NCBI GenBank assembly: GCA_963675575.1
Contig: OY776378.1
Coordinates: forward strand, 2,542,001 to 2,606,000
Direction of reading: 5' to 3'
Source: JAGLOK01 sp963675575
GTDB taxonomy: Bacteria; Bacillota; Clostridia; Christensenellales; UMGS416
DNA length: 64,000 nucleotides
Position 1 is the stretch's first letter. Each line of letters opens with the position of its first letter. Below, piece after piece: positions 34,870 to 42,850 of the stretch. The translations under genes were made by a program, and so were the position numbers. The notes under the pieces were generated by a model that did no database searches, had not been told where the DNA came from, and saw only the letters and a list, made by a program, of their open reading frames with translations.

Positions 34870-34902
34870 ATCAATAAAATAGCAAGAGTTTTGAACTCTT
34901 GC
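34870..34902 (-). terminator. Hairpin between purR and glmU
   Basis: Perfect 9-bp stem GCAAGAGTT / AACTCTTGC, followed on the minus strand by TATTTTATTG. It starts right after the purR stop. It may partly terminate, so glmU-prs may also have separate transcription. Confidence 0.65.
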
Positions 34903-35721
34903 CTAAAGTACCCATTTTGAGGGAACAATCTCTATGTTCCCCATTATTTCATCTACATTGTTCAGCACCATAAGCGATTTGTAGTCGCTGACCAACTTTC
35001 TATCGGGTTGGCTTGTGGCCATAACGACTCCTACTCCTGCGACGGCTACAGAAAACTCCTTCATCATATCGATAAGCCCCTTAAGGGTACCCCCACCCTT
35101 CATGAAATCATCGATAATTAGCGCTCGCCTTCCCTGCTTTACCGCGCGCCGAGAGAGAGACATCGTCTGTATCCTGTGCTGTGAACCTGTCATATAGTTT
35201 ATTGTAACCAACGAACCGTCGGTTATATTCATGTCGCGTCTGGCAATCAGCAAAGGCACATTAAGAGCCCTCGCCGCCATCATGGCAACAGGTATACCCT
35301 TTGTTTCCACCGTCACAACAAAATCCACTTTTTTATTGTAAAACCACATGGCGAGTATTTCACCCATGCGTGCCACCATCTGCGGATTACACAAAATATC
35401 GAGCATATACAAAAACCCGCCGGTAAGAATGCGCTCCTGAGAGGAGAGCTGCACACACATATCATCTACAAATTCTTTTATTGATTCTTTTGAATACTGA
35501 GGAATATATTTAACCCCGCCTGCTGCCCCCGTTACGGTTTCCAACGTGCCCTGTCCAAAATGCTCAAGCGTTTTTTTAACTATCTCAACATCTTCGCTTA
35601 TTGTGGACTTTGCCGCATCAAACTTTTCGGAAAATGAGCTTAATGTATAAATTTTATTAGGCGTGTCAGAAAGAGTCTTTATCATAGACCCTATCCGTTC
35701 GTTTCTTTTAAGCTTTTGCAT
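34903..35721 (-). CDS. purR: Purine operon repressor PurR (Bacillota type)
   Basis: About 272 residues from ATG 35721, with GGAAGG 3 nt upstream; the frame can extend to TTG 35763 without a better site. The N-terminal winged-helix part (MQKLKRNERIGSMIKTLSD ... FDAAKSTISEDV) is followed by a phosphoribosyltransferase-like domain with the PRPP-binding motif RRALIIDDFMKGGGTLKG. In Bacillus PurR binds PurBox sequences and is released by PRPP. The gene sits just upstream of glmU and prs as in other Bacillota. Confidence 0.94.
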   Translation of the reverse strand: MQKLKRNERIGSMIKTLSDTPNKIYTLSSFSEKFDAAKSTISEDVEIVKKTLEHFGQGTLETVTGAAGGVKYIPQYSKESIKEFVDDMCVQLSSQERILTGGFLYMLDILCNPQMVARMGEILAMWFYNKKVDFVVTVETKGIPVAMMAARALNVPLLIARRDMNITDGSLVTINYMTGSQHRIQTMSLSRRAVKQGRRALIIDDFMKGGGTLKGLIDMMKEFSVAVAGVGVVMATSQPDRKLVSDYKSLMVLNNVDEIMGNIEIVPSKWVL

Positions 35722-35844
35722 TAGCCTTCCTATGTGTTGGGTTGGATTTTTTTCTTTTATCAAAATACGAATATTATCTTTATATGCCCTATTATAATTC
35801 GTTTTTATGTTTTTGGCTAGGGGGAAAGTGAAGGTTTTTATATT

Positions 35845-35873
35845 AAAAAGCCGAGCTAAAAAATTGGTTCGGC
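35845..35873 (-). terminator. Terminator after the membrane-anchored hypothetical gene
   Basis: Minus strand stem GCCGA / TCGGC around an A/T-rich loop followed by TTTTTAAT, 29 nt after the stop at 35902. Confidence 0.6.
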
Positions 35874-35901
35874 ATTGCTTAGCTGAATATCATATTATAT
35901 T

Positions 35902-36828
35902 TTACGGCAATTCTGCATTCGGATCTACCCTATCCCGCCAGGTCTTCGATTCTTCTGTCTCCAATATCTCTGAAAACACTTCAGAAAAATGCGTTTCATG
36001 GCCGCCGTTTCTATTTATCCGTTGCCCCAAATAATTAGAAGCTAAATTTTTGATGGCTTCTTCATTAATTGTTAAATATAAAGCTTCATCTTTTTCATAT
36101 TGTTGTGAAAACACTATATAGTAGAAATGATTCACTTCAGGAAAAAATCTCGTTATTTGGTAAGCATGAGCGGCTACATTTTCATATAAATCTTCTTTAA
36201 TTACGATTGAACCCACTTCGGGAACAAACGTCACCGTAACAACTGTCTTGCCGTTTTCATTATCTACTTGTACATCCTCTGTGAATCTAAAATATTCCGT
36301 TGTATAATTTACGATTCTTTGGCTAATAAATTCTTCTTCTGCATAAGATTCTTCAAATTCATCCTGTGAAGGCGCTTCTGATGTTACCTCCGTTTTGTAC
36401 TCCATTTGTTGAGCCAACAATTTAGTAATATACTTATCCAATTCTCCATTAACATAATTATATTGCCTGTCATTATAATCAATAGTTATAATATTTCCGA
36501 CACCGCAAAAAATTGCGACTTCCTTACCGTTATGATATTTGATTTTCACACAAGTAGGATGAGTGGTCCCCATATGTTGGTTTGGATGTTTTGTGGACTG
36601 ATTAAACAAAGTTGCTATTTCTTCTACTTTCTTAGAATCTTCTTCAACGGTTAGCACCAGCGTTGCCTTTGATTCTCTGCCCCAATAATCAGATAATATT
36701 TCAACCTCCTCGATTTTATCCACATTTAGCTTTATAGGAAGTATTTTGTCTTCTAATCTATCGTAAATGAAGATGGCTATTGCGACGAGCAGGAGTATTA
36801 GTAAAATTATTAGTCTTTTGTTTTTCAT
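35902..36828 (-). CDS. Membrane-anchored hypothetical protein
   Basis: A 308-residue protein with an N-terminal membrane anchor (KRLIILLILLLVAIAIFIYD, residues about 4-23) and a hydrophilic, acidic extracytoplasmic part. I recognise no domain. A linker-like acidic stretch (SEAPSQDEFEESYAEEEF, near residue 150) separates two alpha/beta-looking halves. GAGG lies 8 nt before the ATG. It is the first of several small exported or lipid-anchored genes at 36-40 kb on the same strand. Confidence 0.65.
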   Translation of the reverse strand: MKNKRLIILLILLLVAIAIFIYDRLEDKILPIKLNVDKIEEVEILSDYWGRESKATLVLTVEEDSKKVEEIATLFNQSTKHPNQHMGTTHPTCVKIKYHNGKEVAIFCGVGNIITIDYNDRQYNYVNGELDKYITKLLAQQMEYKTEVTSEAPSQDEFEESYAEEEFISQRIVNYTTEYFRFTEDVQVDNENGKTVVTVTFVPEVGSIVIKEDLYENVAAHAYQITRFFPEVNHFYYIVFSQQYEKDEALYLTINEEAIKNLASNYLGQRINRNGGHETHFSEVFSEILETEESKTWRDRVDPNAELP

Positions 36829-36929
36829 AGATAGCCCTCAAGCTATTTATTGCATTTTAAATGCATTTGTATTATTTTGTAATATAACTTAACAGTATAT
36901 CAAACAATCACTAACTCGCATTATGGAGA

Positions 36930-37595
36930 TTACATCAATTCCAACTCTCCTACTGTTGCATAATAATAACCATTTTGATCTTGAGTTATATATATATTCT
37001 GCTTTCCTATGACTGTACTGTCGCTAATCGCTTCAACGGTTATCTGTATGTTTCGTGTATTTGAAGCTTCTGCATCAAAACCCGGTGACCAATAGATTGT
37101 TTCTCCAGTGCCAATGATATCAATAGTAATTGATTGTCCCTCAGATGTCACAACGCCAGTATCGCGATTCCAATTATTCAGCTCTCCGCTGTCTACGCAT
37201 ACTTTAATAGTATCTATATTAAAATTATCAATATCATCCTTGGATATATCAATAGTGAATGGAAGTCCCGGTACACTGCTCATACTCAGTGAAAACTTAT
37301 TTAGCGATATTTCAATATCAGGCGTAAGTACTATCTTTGTGGAATCTTCCATATAATTTGTGCTTAAATACGAGGTTTCATTGCCTGCTGCATATACCGT
37401 AAAAATAAAGCCGTTAAATATAGAACTTTGTTCTTTATTACTCGGCGAATTGCTATTTTCAACAATTTCATTTTCTGAAAAGAGTTTAGAATTTTTCATT
37501 TCATCTGCATTGGTTTTTTTGACAGTTTTATTACTGCATCCGCTTATTAATAGAACAAGTAAAAGTAATAATATAATTGTTTTTTCCTTCGTCAT
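36930..37595 (-). CDS. Putative lipoprotein
   Basis: About 221 residues from ATG 37595, preceded by TTGGAG. The signal peptide is type II with lipobox LLISGC, so the mature protein should be lipid-anchored outside the membrane. The body is beta-rich with Thr and Ser (YLSTNYMEDSTKIVLTPDIEI ...) and resembles an immunoglobulin-like or carbohydrate-binding sandwich. No family is recognised. Confidence 0.65.
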   Translation of the reverse strand: MTKEKTIILLLLLVLLISGCSNKTVKKTNADEMKNSKLFSENEIVENSNSPSNKEQSSIFNGFIFTVYAAGNETSYLSTNYMEDSTKIVLTPDIEISLNKFSLSMSSVPGLPFTIDISKDDIDNFNIDTIKVCVDSGELNNWNRDTGVVTSEGQSITIDIIGTGETIYWSPGFDAEASNTRNIQITVEAISDSTVIGKQNIYITQDQNGYYYATVGELELM

Positions 37596-37639
37596 TATAA
37601 TCTCCAAATATCCGCTCATACACATTTATTCTACTTTTA

Positions 37640-37676
37640 AGTAATAAAGCGGAGCACCAAGCCGGCGCTCCGCTTT
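37640..37676 (-). terminator. Terminator, duplicate of the one at 39222-39260
   Basis: Stem AAAGCGGAGC / GCTCCGCTTT with an 11-nt loop ACCAAGCCGGC. The same hairpin and flanks occur again at 39230-39260, where it follows a full-length gene. Here it follows only the 13-codon remnant of that gene's 3' end. Confidence 0.8.
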
Positions 37677-37684
37677 GCTAATAA

Positions 37685-37726
37685 TTATTTGTTAATGTAT
37701 TGCATGTATTCTTCGTATTTTTTCAT
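37685..37726 (-). pseudogene. 13-codon remnant of the 3' end of a lipoprotein gene
   Basis: The minus strand reads ATG-KKYEEYMQYINK-stop, almost the same as the last residues (KYEEYMQYIGK) of the lipoprotein at 39269-40228. It is followed by the same terminator. It lies immediately after the stop of the lipoprotein at 37728. It is best read as the surviving end of a duplicated copy, with the rest deleted. Confidence 0.75.
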
Positions 37727-37727
37727 A

Positions 37728-38354
37728 TTATTCAATTATCTTCTTTTCCATCTGACACAGTTCTTCTATCATTTTGACTTGCTCTTCATCATCGAGGGAT
37801 ATTTCGAATGGGAAAAGTACATAACAAACTTGATTATCAACTTCAAAATATGCACGCAAATATCTTTGTATAGTATCTCTATACTCAAAATATAGTTTGC
37901 TACTATACTCTGATTGAACTAATTTCGAGCCCTTTATTGTGTTCTCCATAGTCCATCCAGAAGAAATCTTCCAGTTTCCAAAAGTTAAGGTATCATATGG
38001 ATGATCATAATCTTCTCCTTTTTTTACATAAATACTACGAAAATTATCTGGAGTTACTGATATTTGATATAGTTCGTAATCTTCAGGTACAACTACTGGC
38101 ATATAATAATAATCGATTTTATCTAGTTCATCCTTATTACTTATTTCACCGCCAAACTCGGTTTTAGCCATTTCTTTAGGATCTCGCTTTAACGCATTGA
38201 CAGTTTTGACCATTTCATCTTCTGATACAAATTGGGATGGCACCAAACTTACAGAGACGTCATCTTTATTGGAACTGTTATTTTCGACTGATTCATTACT
38301 ACAGCCACTCAATAAGAGTAAAAGCAATAATAGCACTATAATTGTATTTTTCAT
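37728..38354 (-). CDS. Putative lipoprotein
   Basis: About 208 residues from ATG 38354, with AAAGGAAA upstream; ATG 38372 is also in frame. The type II signal peptide has a leucine-rich core and lipobox LLLSGC. The mature part is hydrophilic with a segment YYYMPVVVPEDYELYQISVTP near residue 85 that resembles small DUF4367-like or sigma-factor-associated lipoproteins. I do not assign a family. It lies just downstream of the broken protease gene. Confidence 0.65.
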   Translation of the reverse strand: MKNTIIVLLLLLLLLSGCSNESVENNSSNKDDVSVSLVPSQFVSEDEMVKTVNALKRDPKEMAKTEFGGEISNKDELDKIDYYYMPVVVPEDYELYQISVTPDNFRSIYVKKGEDYDHPYDTLTFGNWKISSGWTMENTIKGSKLVQSEYSSKLYFEYRDTIQRYLRAYFEVDNQVCYVLFPFEISLDDEEQVKMIEELCQMEKKIIE

Positions 38355-38374
38355 ATTCTTATTTCCTTTCATAT

Positions 38375-39220
38375 TCAGTTCAAACTGTTTAAAAAGCTAT
38401 TTATATCAGATGTACACTGTGTACACCATACATCTGTATCATCTGTACCATAAGTCATAACACACGGTTCTCCTGATGTGCAGACTAAATCATGCGCCCC
38501 AATTAAATGTGATAGTTCGTGTGTAGTAATTTTATCTTCATCACCGTACCTAAGTGACACTAATGCATCCATAAAAATCGTCAGGCATTGAACACCCACT
38601 TAGTATATTGAGCGAATCATAAGACGTGCTTGAAATTCTATTGAATATAACATTAAAAGTAGAATCCAATGCGCTGTTTGCAGTACTTAAATATCCTTGA
38701 AGTGCCACTAGCGTTTGTGTTGACAAATCAGAATTATATGATAGTTCTGTATCAAATTCATAAGTAGGCTCAGGCGTCGCCGTCGGAGCCTGAGTCGGGG
38801 TCGCAGTGGGTGTAGCTGTTGGCGTGGGGACATACATATTAATAATTAGCCTTGGTCTCCTTGTTGTATCCCAATTATCAGAAGAACGGAATGTCGCCCA
38901 TACGCTTGTGCTTGACTCGTTTGAATCTCTAATGACCACTCCATTATTTGTTCTCGATCCGCTTTCCCAACCTTGTACGAAGTATGTAAGCGGTATTCTA
39001 TACCAACCACTTCCATAATAATAGCCATAATACGGACTTCCCTGATAGCCGGGATTATCATCGCTCCATGTAATCTCGCTTGAATTCCATTCACCAGCTG
39101 TTTCATAAGCCTTTAAACTTATCGTACCGGCTGAACTATATTCGCAAAGTTCAATTGCCGCATAAATAATTGTGTCTCCCGAGGCAACGGCGTTATCAAT
39201 ATCCGAATCCCTTAATTCAA
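38375..39220 (-). pseudogene. Chimeric, 5'-truncated and frameshifted metzincin-like protease gene
   Basis: The minus-strand frame is open from the terminator T-run at about 39221 with no start codon. It first encodes the DNRLRE-type segment also present in the protease at 40249-42333 (LRDSDIDNAVASG ... RPRLIINMYV), then a Thr/Pro linker. Next follows a different catalytic part, TELSYNSDLSTQTLVALQGY. At a T5 run near 38560 the frame breaks; with one T fewer it continues to the zinc motif HELSHLIGAHD and Met-turn-like CVMTYG. So it lacks a 5' end and carries one frameshift. HExxHxxGxxD with Asp as third ligand recalls snapalysin-type metzincins. Confidence 0.8.
38776..39212 (-). repeat. 437-bp near-identical repeat, copy A
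   Basis: Matches 40898-41334 base for base with a constant offset of 2122 and no gaps; I saw one substitution (gtgtctc versus gtggctc). It covers the DNRLRE-like domain and the start of the Thr/Pro linker. Confidence 0.93.
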
Positions 39221-39221
39221 G

Positions 39222-39260
39222 AAAAAAATAAAGCGGAGCACCAAGCCGGCGCTCCGCTTT
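39222..39260 (-). terminator. Terminator of the 39269-40228 lipoprotein gene
   Basis: Stem AAAGCGGAGC / GCTCCGCTTT, 11-nt loop, then TATTTTTTT on the minus strand. The truncated protease fragment begins immediately after its T-run. Confidence 0.9.
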
Positions 39261-39268
39261 GCTACTAA

Positions 39269-40228
39269 TTATTTGCCAATGTATTGCATATATTCTTCGT
39301 ATTTTTCCTTGTCTGAAATGGGGATGCAGCTGTTTTTTGACGATAAGAAGTATGAACCTGTCTGATCAGAAAGCAGCAATAGATATTTTTGGCTTATTTC
39401 AAACCCTTCTGCTAAAAATATTATTGTTTTAGTTTTATCGAATTCACCTTTAAATGAATTTATTAGCTCGCACTTTACAAATAGTGTATTGCCTCCATTA
39501 ACAATAACCTCTTTAGGTTGCACTTCAACAATCAAATCTGAAAACTCACTTATCTCACTAATATCTTTTGAATTAGTATATTCTACACCCCAATTCGCAA
39601 TATTAGTTTGCTTTACTTTATTCTTCTCAATTATTTCATTAACTGAGTTTTTAAACGTGTCTTCGTTAAATTCTTCTTTAGCTTTTTCACCATTTGTTGA
39701 ATATGCTTCAATTTTACCTTTTGAATTTTTTAATAAAAGGTATTCGTAAGGTATATACTTATCTTCATTCCAGTATACAGAATACTTTCGGCATAATACT
39801 AAATAGTACTTCTCACCTACATTATCTAACTCTAAATTTTTCTCTTTATAATTATCAATAACATCATTGTTAATGGTAACTTTTATATCATTGTCTAAAT
39901 ACTGCCCTTTTATTAATGCTATATCTTTATAATAGTATGCCATACCAGTCTGAGCTTTTTTGCTTTCAGGAAAATCGGATATGATTGGTTCTACGCTCTC
40001 TAATGTTGCTTCAATAATTAAATAACTATCGGATATGGCTTCTTCAAAGCTAATCTTTTTTCTCAGCTCTCCATCTGACCTTACATTTACTATTTCACTT
40101 TTATTTTGCTTTGTTTCCAAAGTTTTATCATCCTCCGAATCGCTCTTAATATTATTTGATTTTAATACACCGCAAGAACTAATTATAAAGCAAATCATTA
40201 TTATTATAAATATTCTAATTTGTTTCAT
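39269..40228 (-). CDS. Putative lipoprotein
   Basis: A 319-residue lipoprotein with signal peptide MKQIRIFIIIMICFIISSCG (lipobox ISSC). The body contains two related-looking halves. Each has an ILIEA/IVEVQP-type strand and VxCELIN/IKGQYL segments, typical of small anchored proteins that resemble DUF-type domains with ALIKGQ and LINSFKGE motifs. No enzymatic motif is seen. AAGGAG precedes the ATG. It begins 20 nt after the stop of the metalloprotease gene and probably forms an operon with it, closed by the terminator at 39222-39260. Confidence 0.7.
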   Translation of the reverse strand: MKQIRIFIIIMICFIISSCGVLKSNNIKSDSEDDKTLETKQNKSEIVNVRSDGELRKKISFEEAISDSYLIIEATLESVEPIISDFPESKKAQTGMAYYYKDIALIKGQYLDNDIKVTINNDVIDNYKEKNLELDNVGEKYYLVLCRKYSVYWNEDKYIPYEYLLLKNSKGKIEAYSTNGEKAKEEFNEDTFKNSVNEIIEKNKVKQTNIANWGVEYTNSKDISEISEFSDLIVEVQPKEVIVNGGNTLFVKCELINSFKGEFDKTKTIIFLAEGFEISQKYLLLLSDQTGSYFLSSKNSCIPISDKEKYEEYMQYIGK

Positions 40229-40248
40229 GTTTTCTCCTTAATTTATTT

Positions 40249-42333
40249 TTAGTATGGATAAATTTGTGTTAGTTGATTTTTATCTCTATCAGTTAGTGTA
40301 GTAGGTAAGTTTGAACCATTACTCATCACATCATCCCCATCATTGCTGTGGCCATACCACCCAAGAGCATGTCCAATTTCATGAGTGCCTACACTATTAA
40401 ATATAGAAGGATAATCATCATCATAGTCTTCCTCAACAATTAGTATATATGAATATGATTTGATTGTTGTTCCAAGCAAACGTAAGCCAACTTTCACTTC
40501 TATAGTTCCTTCATTGTCAAAATACCAATTCCCCTCCGTTAAATGAGTTGGCATAGTCGTCCTTCCATAGTCATTCACAGTTATAATATTTTCAAACTGA
40601 CTCATAACACTTAGTTGATCGTAGGTACCGCCATAACTCAAGATTTCAGCATCAGTTCCACTAGCTACCATACTACAGGCAATTCCTGCATTATTCCATT
40701 GAGATACAGCATTATTATAGCAGCTATACACAGGTTGTCCTGATACCATATCATTATGATATACTTCAGCATTTCTATTCCACCTACCAACTATATTGTT
40801 TGGATTATCAATTTCAGCATACCAATAATTCAATGTACCCAAAGTCGGTAATGGTGTCACAGTAGGAACAGGCGTCGCCGTAGGTACCTGTGTAGCTGTC
40901 GCCGTCGGAGCCTGAGTCGGGGTCGCAGTGGGTGTAGCTGTTGGCGTGGGGACATACATATTAATAATTAGCCTTGGTCTCCTTGTTGTATCCCAATTAT
41001 CAGAAGAACGGAATGTCGCCCATACGCTTGTGCTTGACTCGTTTGAATCTCTAATGACCACTCCATTATTTGTTCTCGATCCGCTTTCCCAACCTTGTAC
41101 GAAGTATGTAAGCGGTATTCTATACCAACCACTTCCATAATAATAGCCATAATACGGACTTCCCTGATAGCCGGGATTATCATCGCTCCATGTAATCTCG
41201 CTTGAATTCCATTCACCAGCTGTTTCATAAGCCTTTAAACTTATCGTACCGGCTGAACTATATTCGCAAAGTTCAATTGCCGCATAAATAATTGTGGCTC
41301 CCGAGGCAACGGCGTTATCAATATCCGAATCCCTGAACTCAATATACGAGCGCCTAATACCGTAAGACGTATCTTTTCCCGTCCTCAAATACGGCATTCT
41401 TGTAGATCCTGAATTCATATTTGTTGTCGGCATATAGCTTGCTACAAATACATCTTTTGTGTACTCGTTTTGAATAGTCGGGTCAATAACCACAGGATAT
41501 ACAGTATCGGAAGCATTTAAAAAAGATTCATCCACAATAATTGTTAAGCTATACTTCCCGTCTCCAAGGTTGTTGAGTTTCATAGACACATCGGTTGACA
41601 CTTTCCCTTTGCTGTCTTCCATAAATAAATTCTCGGTAAAGAAAACTATTTCTCCTGTTTTGGCATCATTGTATTCAAGTTTATTGTCTTTCAATACAAT
41701 AGTTAAATTCTCCACTGTTATTGTGAAAGCGAACTCATTGCTTTCTGGCGCAGCGTTTAGGATGATATCTTCTTTAAGATAGTGTTCCCTTATTGTATAG
41801 GCCAAGTCTACATTGTTCATAACGTCAGAGTATATTACCGCCGTAGGGTCTTTTATGTAATAATCATGCATTTCGGATTTGCCTTTTTGCATCTGGGTAG
41901 TTTTGCCTGCCGATACTGCGGATTTCGTGTTATCCATTGAGAAAGAAATGCTGTAGTCGTCTTGAGCAACTTCTACAAAATCTTTCGCTTTTCCTTTGTC
42001 CGCAAAGTAAACATCCCAGCTGTTTTCGCCGTTTTTGAATTTATAGCCATTGTTTTTTGCGCTGTCTATATCCTTCACTTTTATATCGATTTCTTTTAGA
42101 TTTCCGTTGTCGTCTTTATAGTTAATATCCGTTGCAAATAGTTCATGCCTTACTGTTCCGTCCGACATTGCGTACGCTCTGCTGGACAATGTTCGCAGTT
42201 CTTCCATTTCGTGAAGCTTTGTTGCGTCATTTTCTTGTGTTATTTGTTCATTATCTGCTGCAAATGCGGAAAATCCGGCAAACACAACAGCGACAATAAC
42301 CAAAATACTGATAATTATTTTAGATTTTTTCAT
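40249..42333 (-). CDS. Secreted metzincin-like metalloprotease with DNRLRE domain
   Basis: A 694-residue secreted protein. A signal peptide (KIIISILVIVAVVFAGFSAFA) is followed by an N-terminal region typical of DNRLRE/YD-type wall proteins (VIDPTIQNEYTKDVFVASYM). The DNRLRE-like domain at about 290-470 ends RPRLIINMYVP. A Thr/Pro linker of TPTAT/TPVPT units (about 470-505) leads to a C-terminal protease domain with HEIGHALGWYGHSNDGDD and VMSNG, resembling matrixin-type zinc and Met-turn motifs. There is one extra residue before the third ligand. AAGGAG lies before the ATG. Its 5' leader is structured (42385-42464). Likely role: extracellular protein breakdown; the target is unknown. Confidence 0.85.
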   Translation of the reverse strand: MKKSKIIISILVIVAVVFAGFSAFAADNEQITQENDATKLHEMEELRTLSSRAYAMSDGTVRHELFATDINYKDDNGNLKEIDIKVKDIDSAKNNGYKFKNGENSWDVYFADKGKAKDFVEVAQDDYSISFSMDNTKSAVSAGKTTQMQKGKSEMHDYYIKDPTAVIYSDVMNNVDLAYTIREHYLKEDIILNAAPESNEFAFTITVENLTIVLKDNKLEYNDAKTGEIVFFTENLFMEDSKGKVSTDVSMKLNNLGDGKYSLTIIVDESFLNASDTVYPVVIDPTIQNEYTKDVFVASYMPTTNMNSGSTRMPYLRTGKDTSYGIRRSYIEFRDSDIDNAVASGATIIYAAIELCEYSSAGTISLKAYETAGEWNSSEITWSDDNPGYQGSPYYGYYYGSGWYRIPLTYFVQGWESGSRTNNGVVIRDSNESSTSVWATFRSSDNWDTTRRPRLIINMYVPTPTATPTATPTQAPTATATQVPTATPVPTVTPLPTLGTLNYWYAEIDNPNNIVGRWNRNAEVYHNDMVSGQPVYSCYNNAVSQWNNAGIACSMVASGTDAEILSYGGTYDQLSVMSQFENIITVNDYGRTTMPTHLTEGNWYFDNEGTIEVKVGLRLLGTTIKSYSYILIVEEDYDDDYPSIFNSVGTHEIGHALGWYGHSNDGDDVMSNGSNLPTTLTDRDKNQLTQIYPY
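40898..41334 (-). repeat. 437-bp near-identical repeat, copy B
   Basis: Partner of 38776-39212, inside the intact protease gene. The near-perfect identity without any third-position drift points to recent duplication or gene conversion. Confidence 0.93.
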
Positions 42334-42384
42334 TGTAACTCCTTATTATTAAATATAGAGCCATTTTATGATATAATTATCTCA

Positions 42385-42464
42385 AGTCCTTACTCAGCCA
42401 CACATCGCCGGCTCAAGGCGATAGGTTCGCGCCTAGGTTTTGTAAGGACTATTTATTCTTTCAT
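42385..42464 (-). promoter_or_regulatory. Structured 5' leader with a three-codon frame
   Basis: Minus strand: after GGGGTGGTG comes ATG-AAA-GAA-TAA (42464-42453). Two nucleotides later a 9-bp outer stem AGTCCTTAC / GTAAGGACT (42450-42442 with 42393-42385) begins. It encloses two inner hairpins, TAGG-CGCGAA-CCTA and TCGCC-TTGAGCC-GGCGA. The loop AGCC of the second can pair with GGCT in the 3' junction (a possible pseudoknot). I do not recognise a known riboswitch. It sits 52 nt before the protease start. Confidence 0.65.
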
Positions 42465-42483
42465 TAAGCACCACCCCTTTTTT

Positions 42484-42512
42484 TTTATATTCTAAAAACA
42501 ACTTAAAGCCAA
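42484..42512 (-). promoter_or_regulatory. Promoter of the metalloprotease leader
   Basis: Minus strand TTGGCT (42512-42507), 17 nt, TATAAA (42489-42484). The predicted start near 42477 puts GGGGTGGTG at the very 5' end of the transcript. Confidence 0.5.
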
Positions 42513-42788
42513 AACAAAAAGCTGCTTATAGCTAAACCATGAAACCTGTATTCGATTTTCTTCCCCAGCCTATCTCCATAAATTGATTAAATATGTGTTG
42601 AATGTATTTATGATTTTCTTAACACGATTGTAACATGTGTATCATCAGATGTCACTATTTGCTTTTTTATATAATAAATGTAATATGCCTTTTGTAGACA
42701 AATTACATTTCATAAATAAGACACCTTTTAAAAGAAAATAGTTGCAAAAAGTTTCAAAAAAACGAGCGTATGCAAAAGTATGCTTGTC

Positions 42789-42817
42789 TTGTAATACCTC
42801 AATCAATATACTATAAT
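42789..42817 (+). promoter_or_regulatory. Promoter of leuS
   Basis: TTGTAA (42789-42794), 17 nt, TATAAT (42812-42817), 33 nt before the leuS ATG. The 270 nt upstream of it is AT-rich with no T-box specifier or AGGGTGG-type antiterminator visible, so leuS appears not to be T-box controlled. Confidence 0.8.
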
Positions 42818-42850
42818 AAGTGAAATATTCAAACTAAACGGAGAAAAATA

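Noticed and set aside
38846..39106. 86-residue frame duplicated at 40968-41228
   Set aside because: It is the alternative-frame shadow of the DNRLRE-like domain. It is identical in both places because the DNA is repeated, not because it is a gene.
42540..42780. T-box leader for leuS
   Set aside because: No AGGGTGG-type antiterminator, no specifier loop and no terminator were found; a simple promoter explains the gene.
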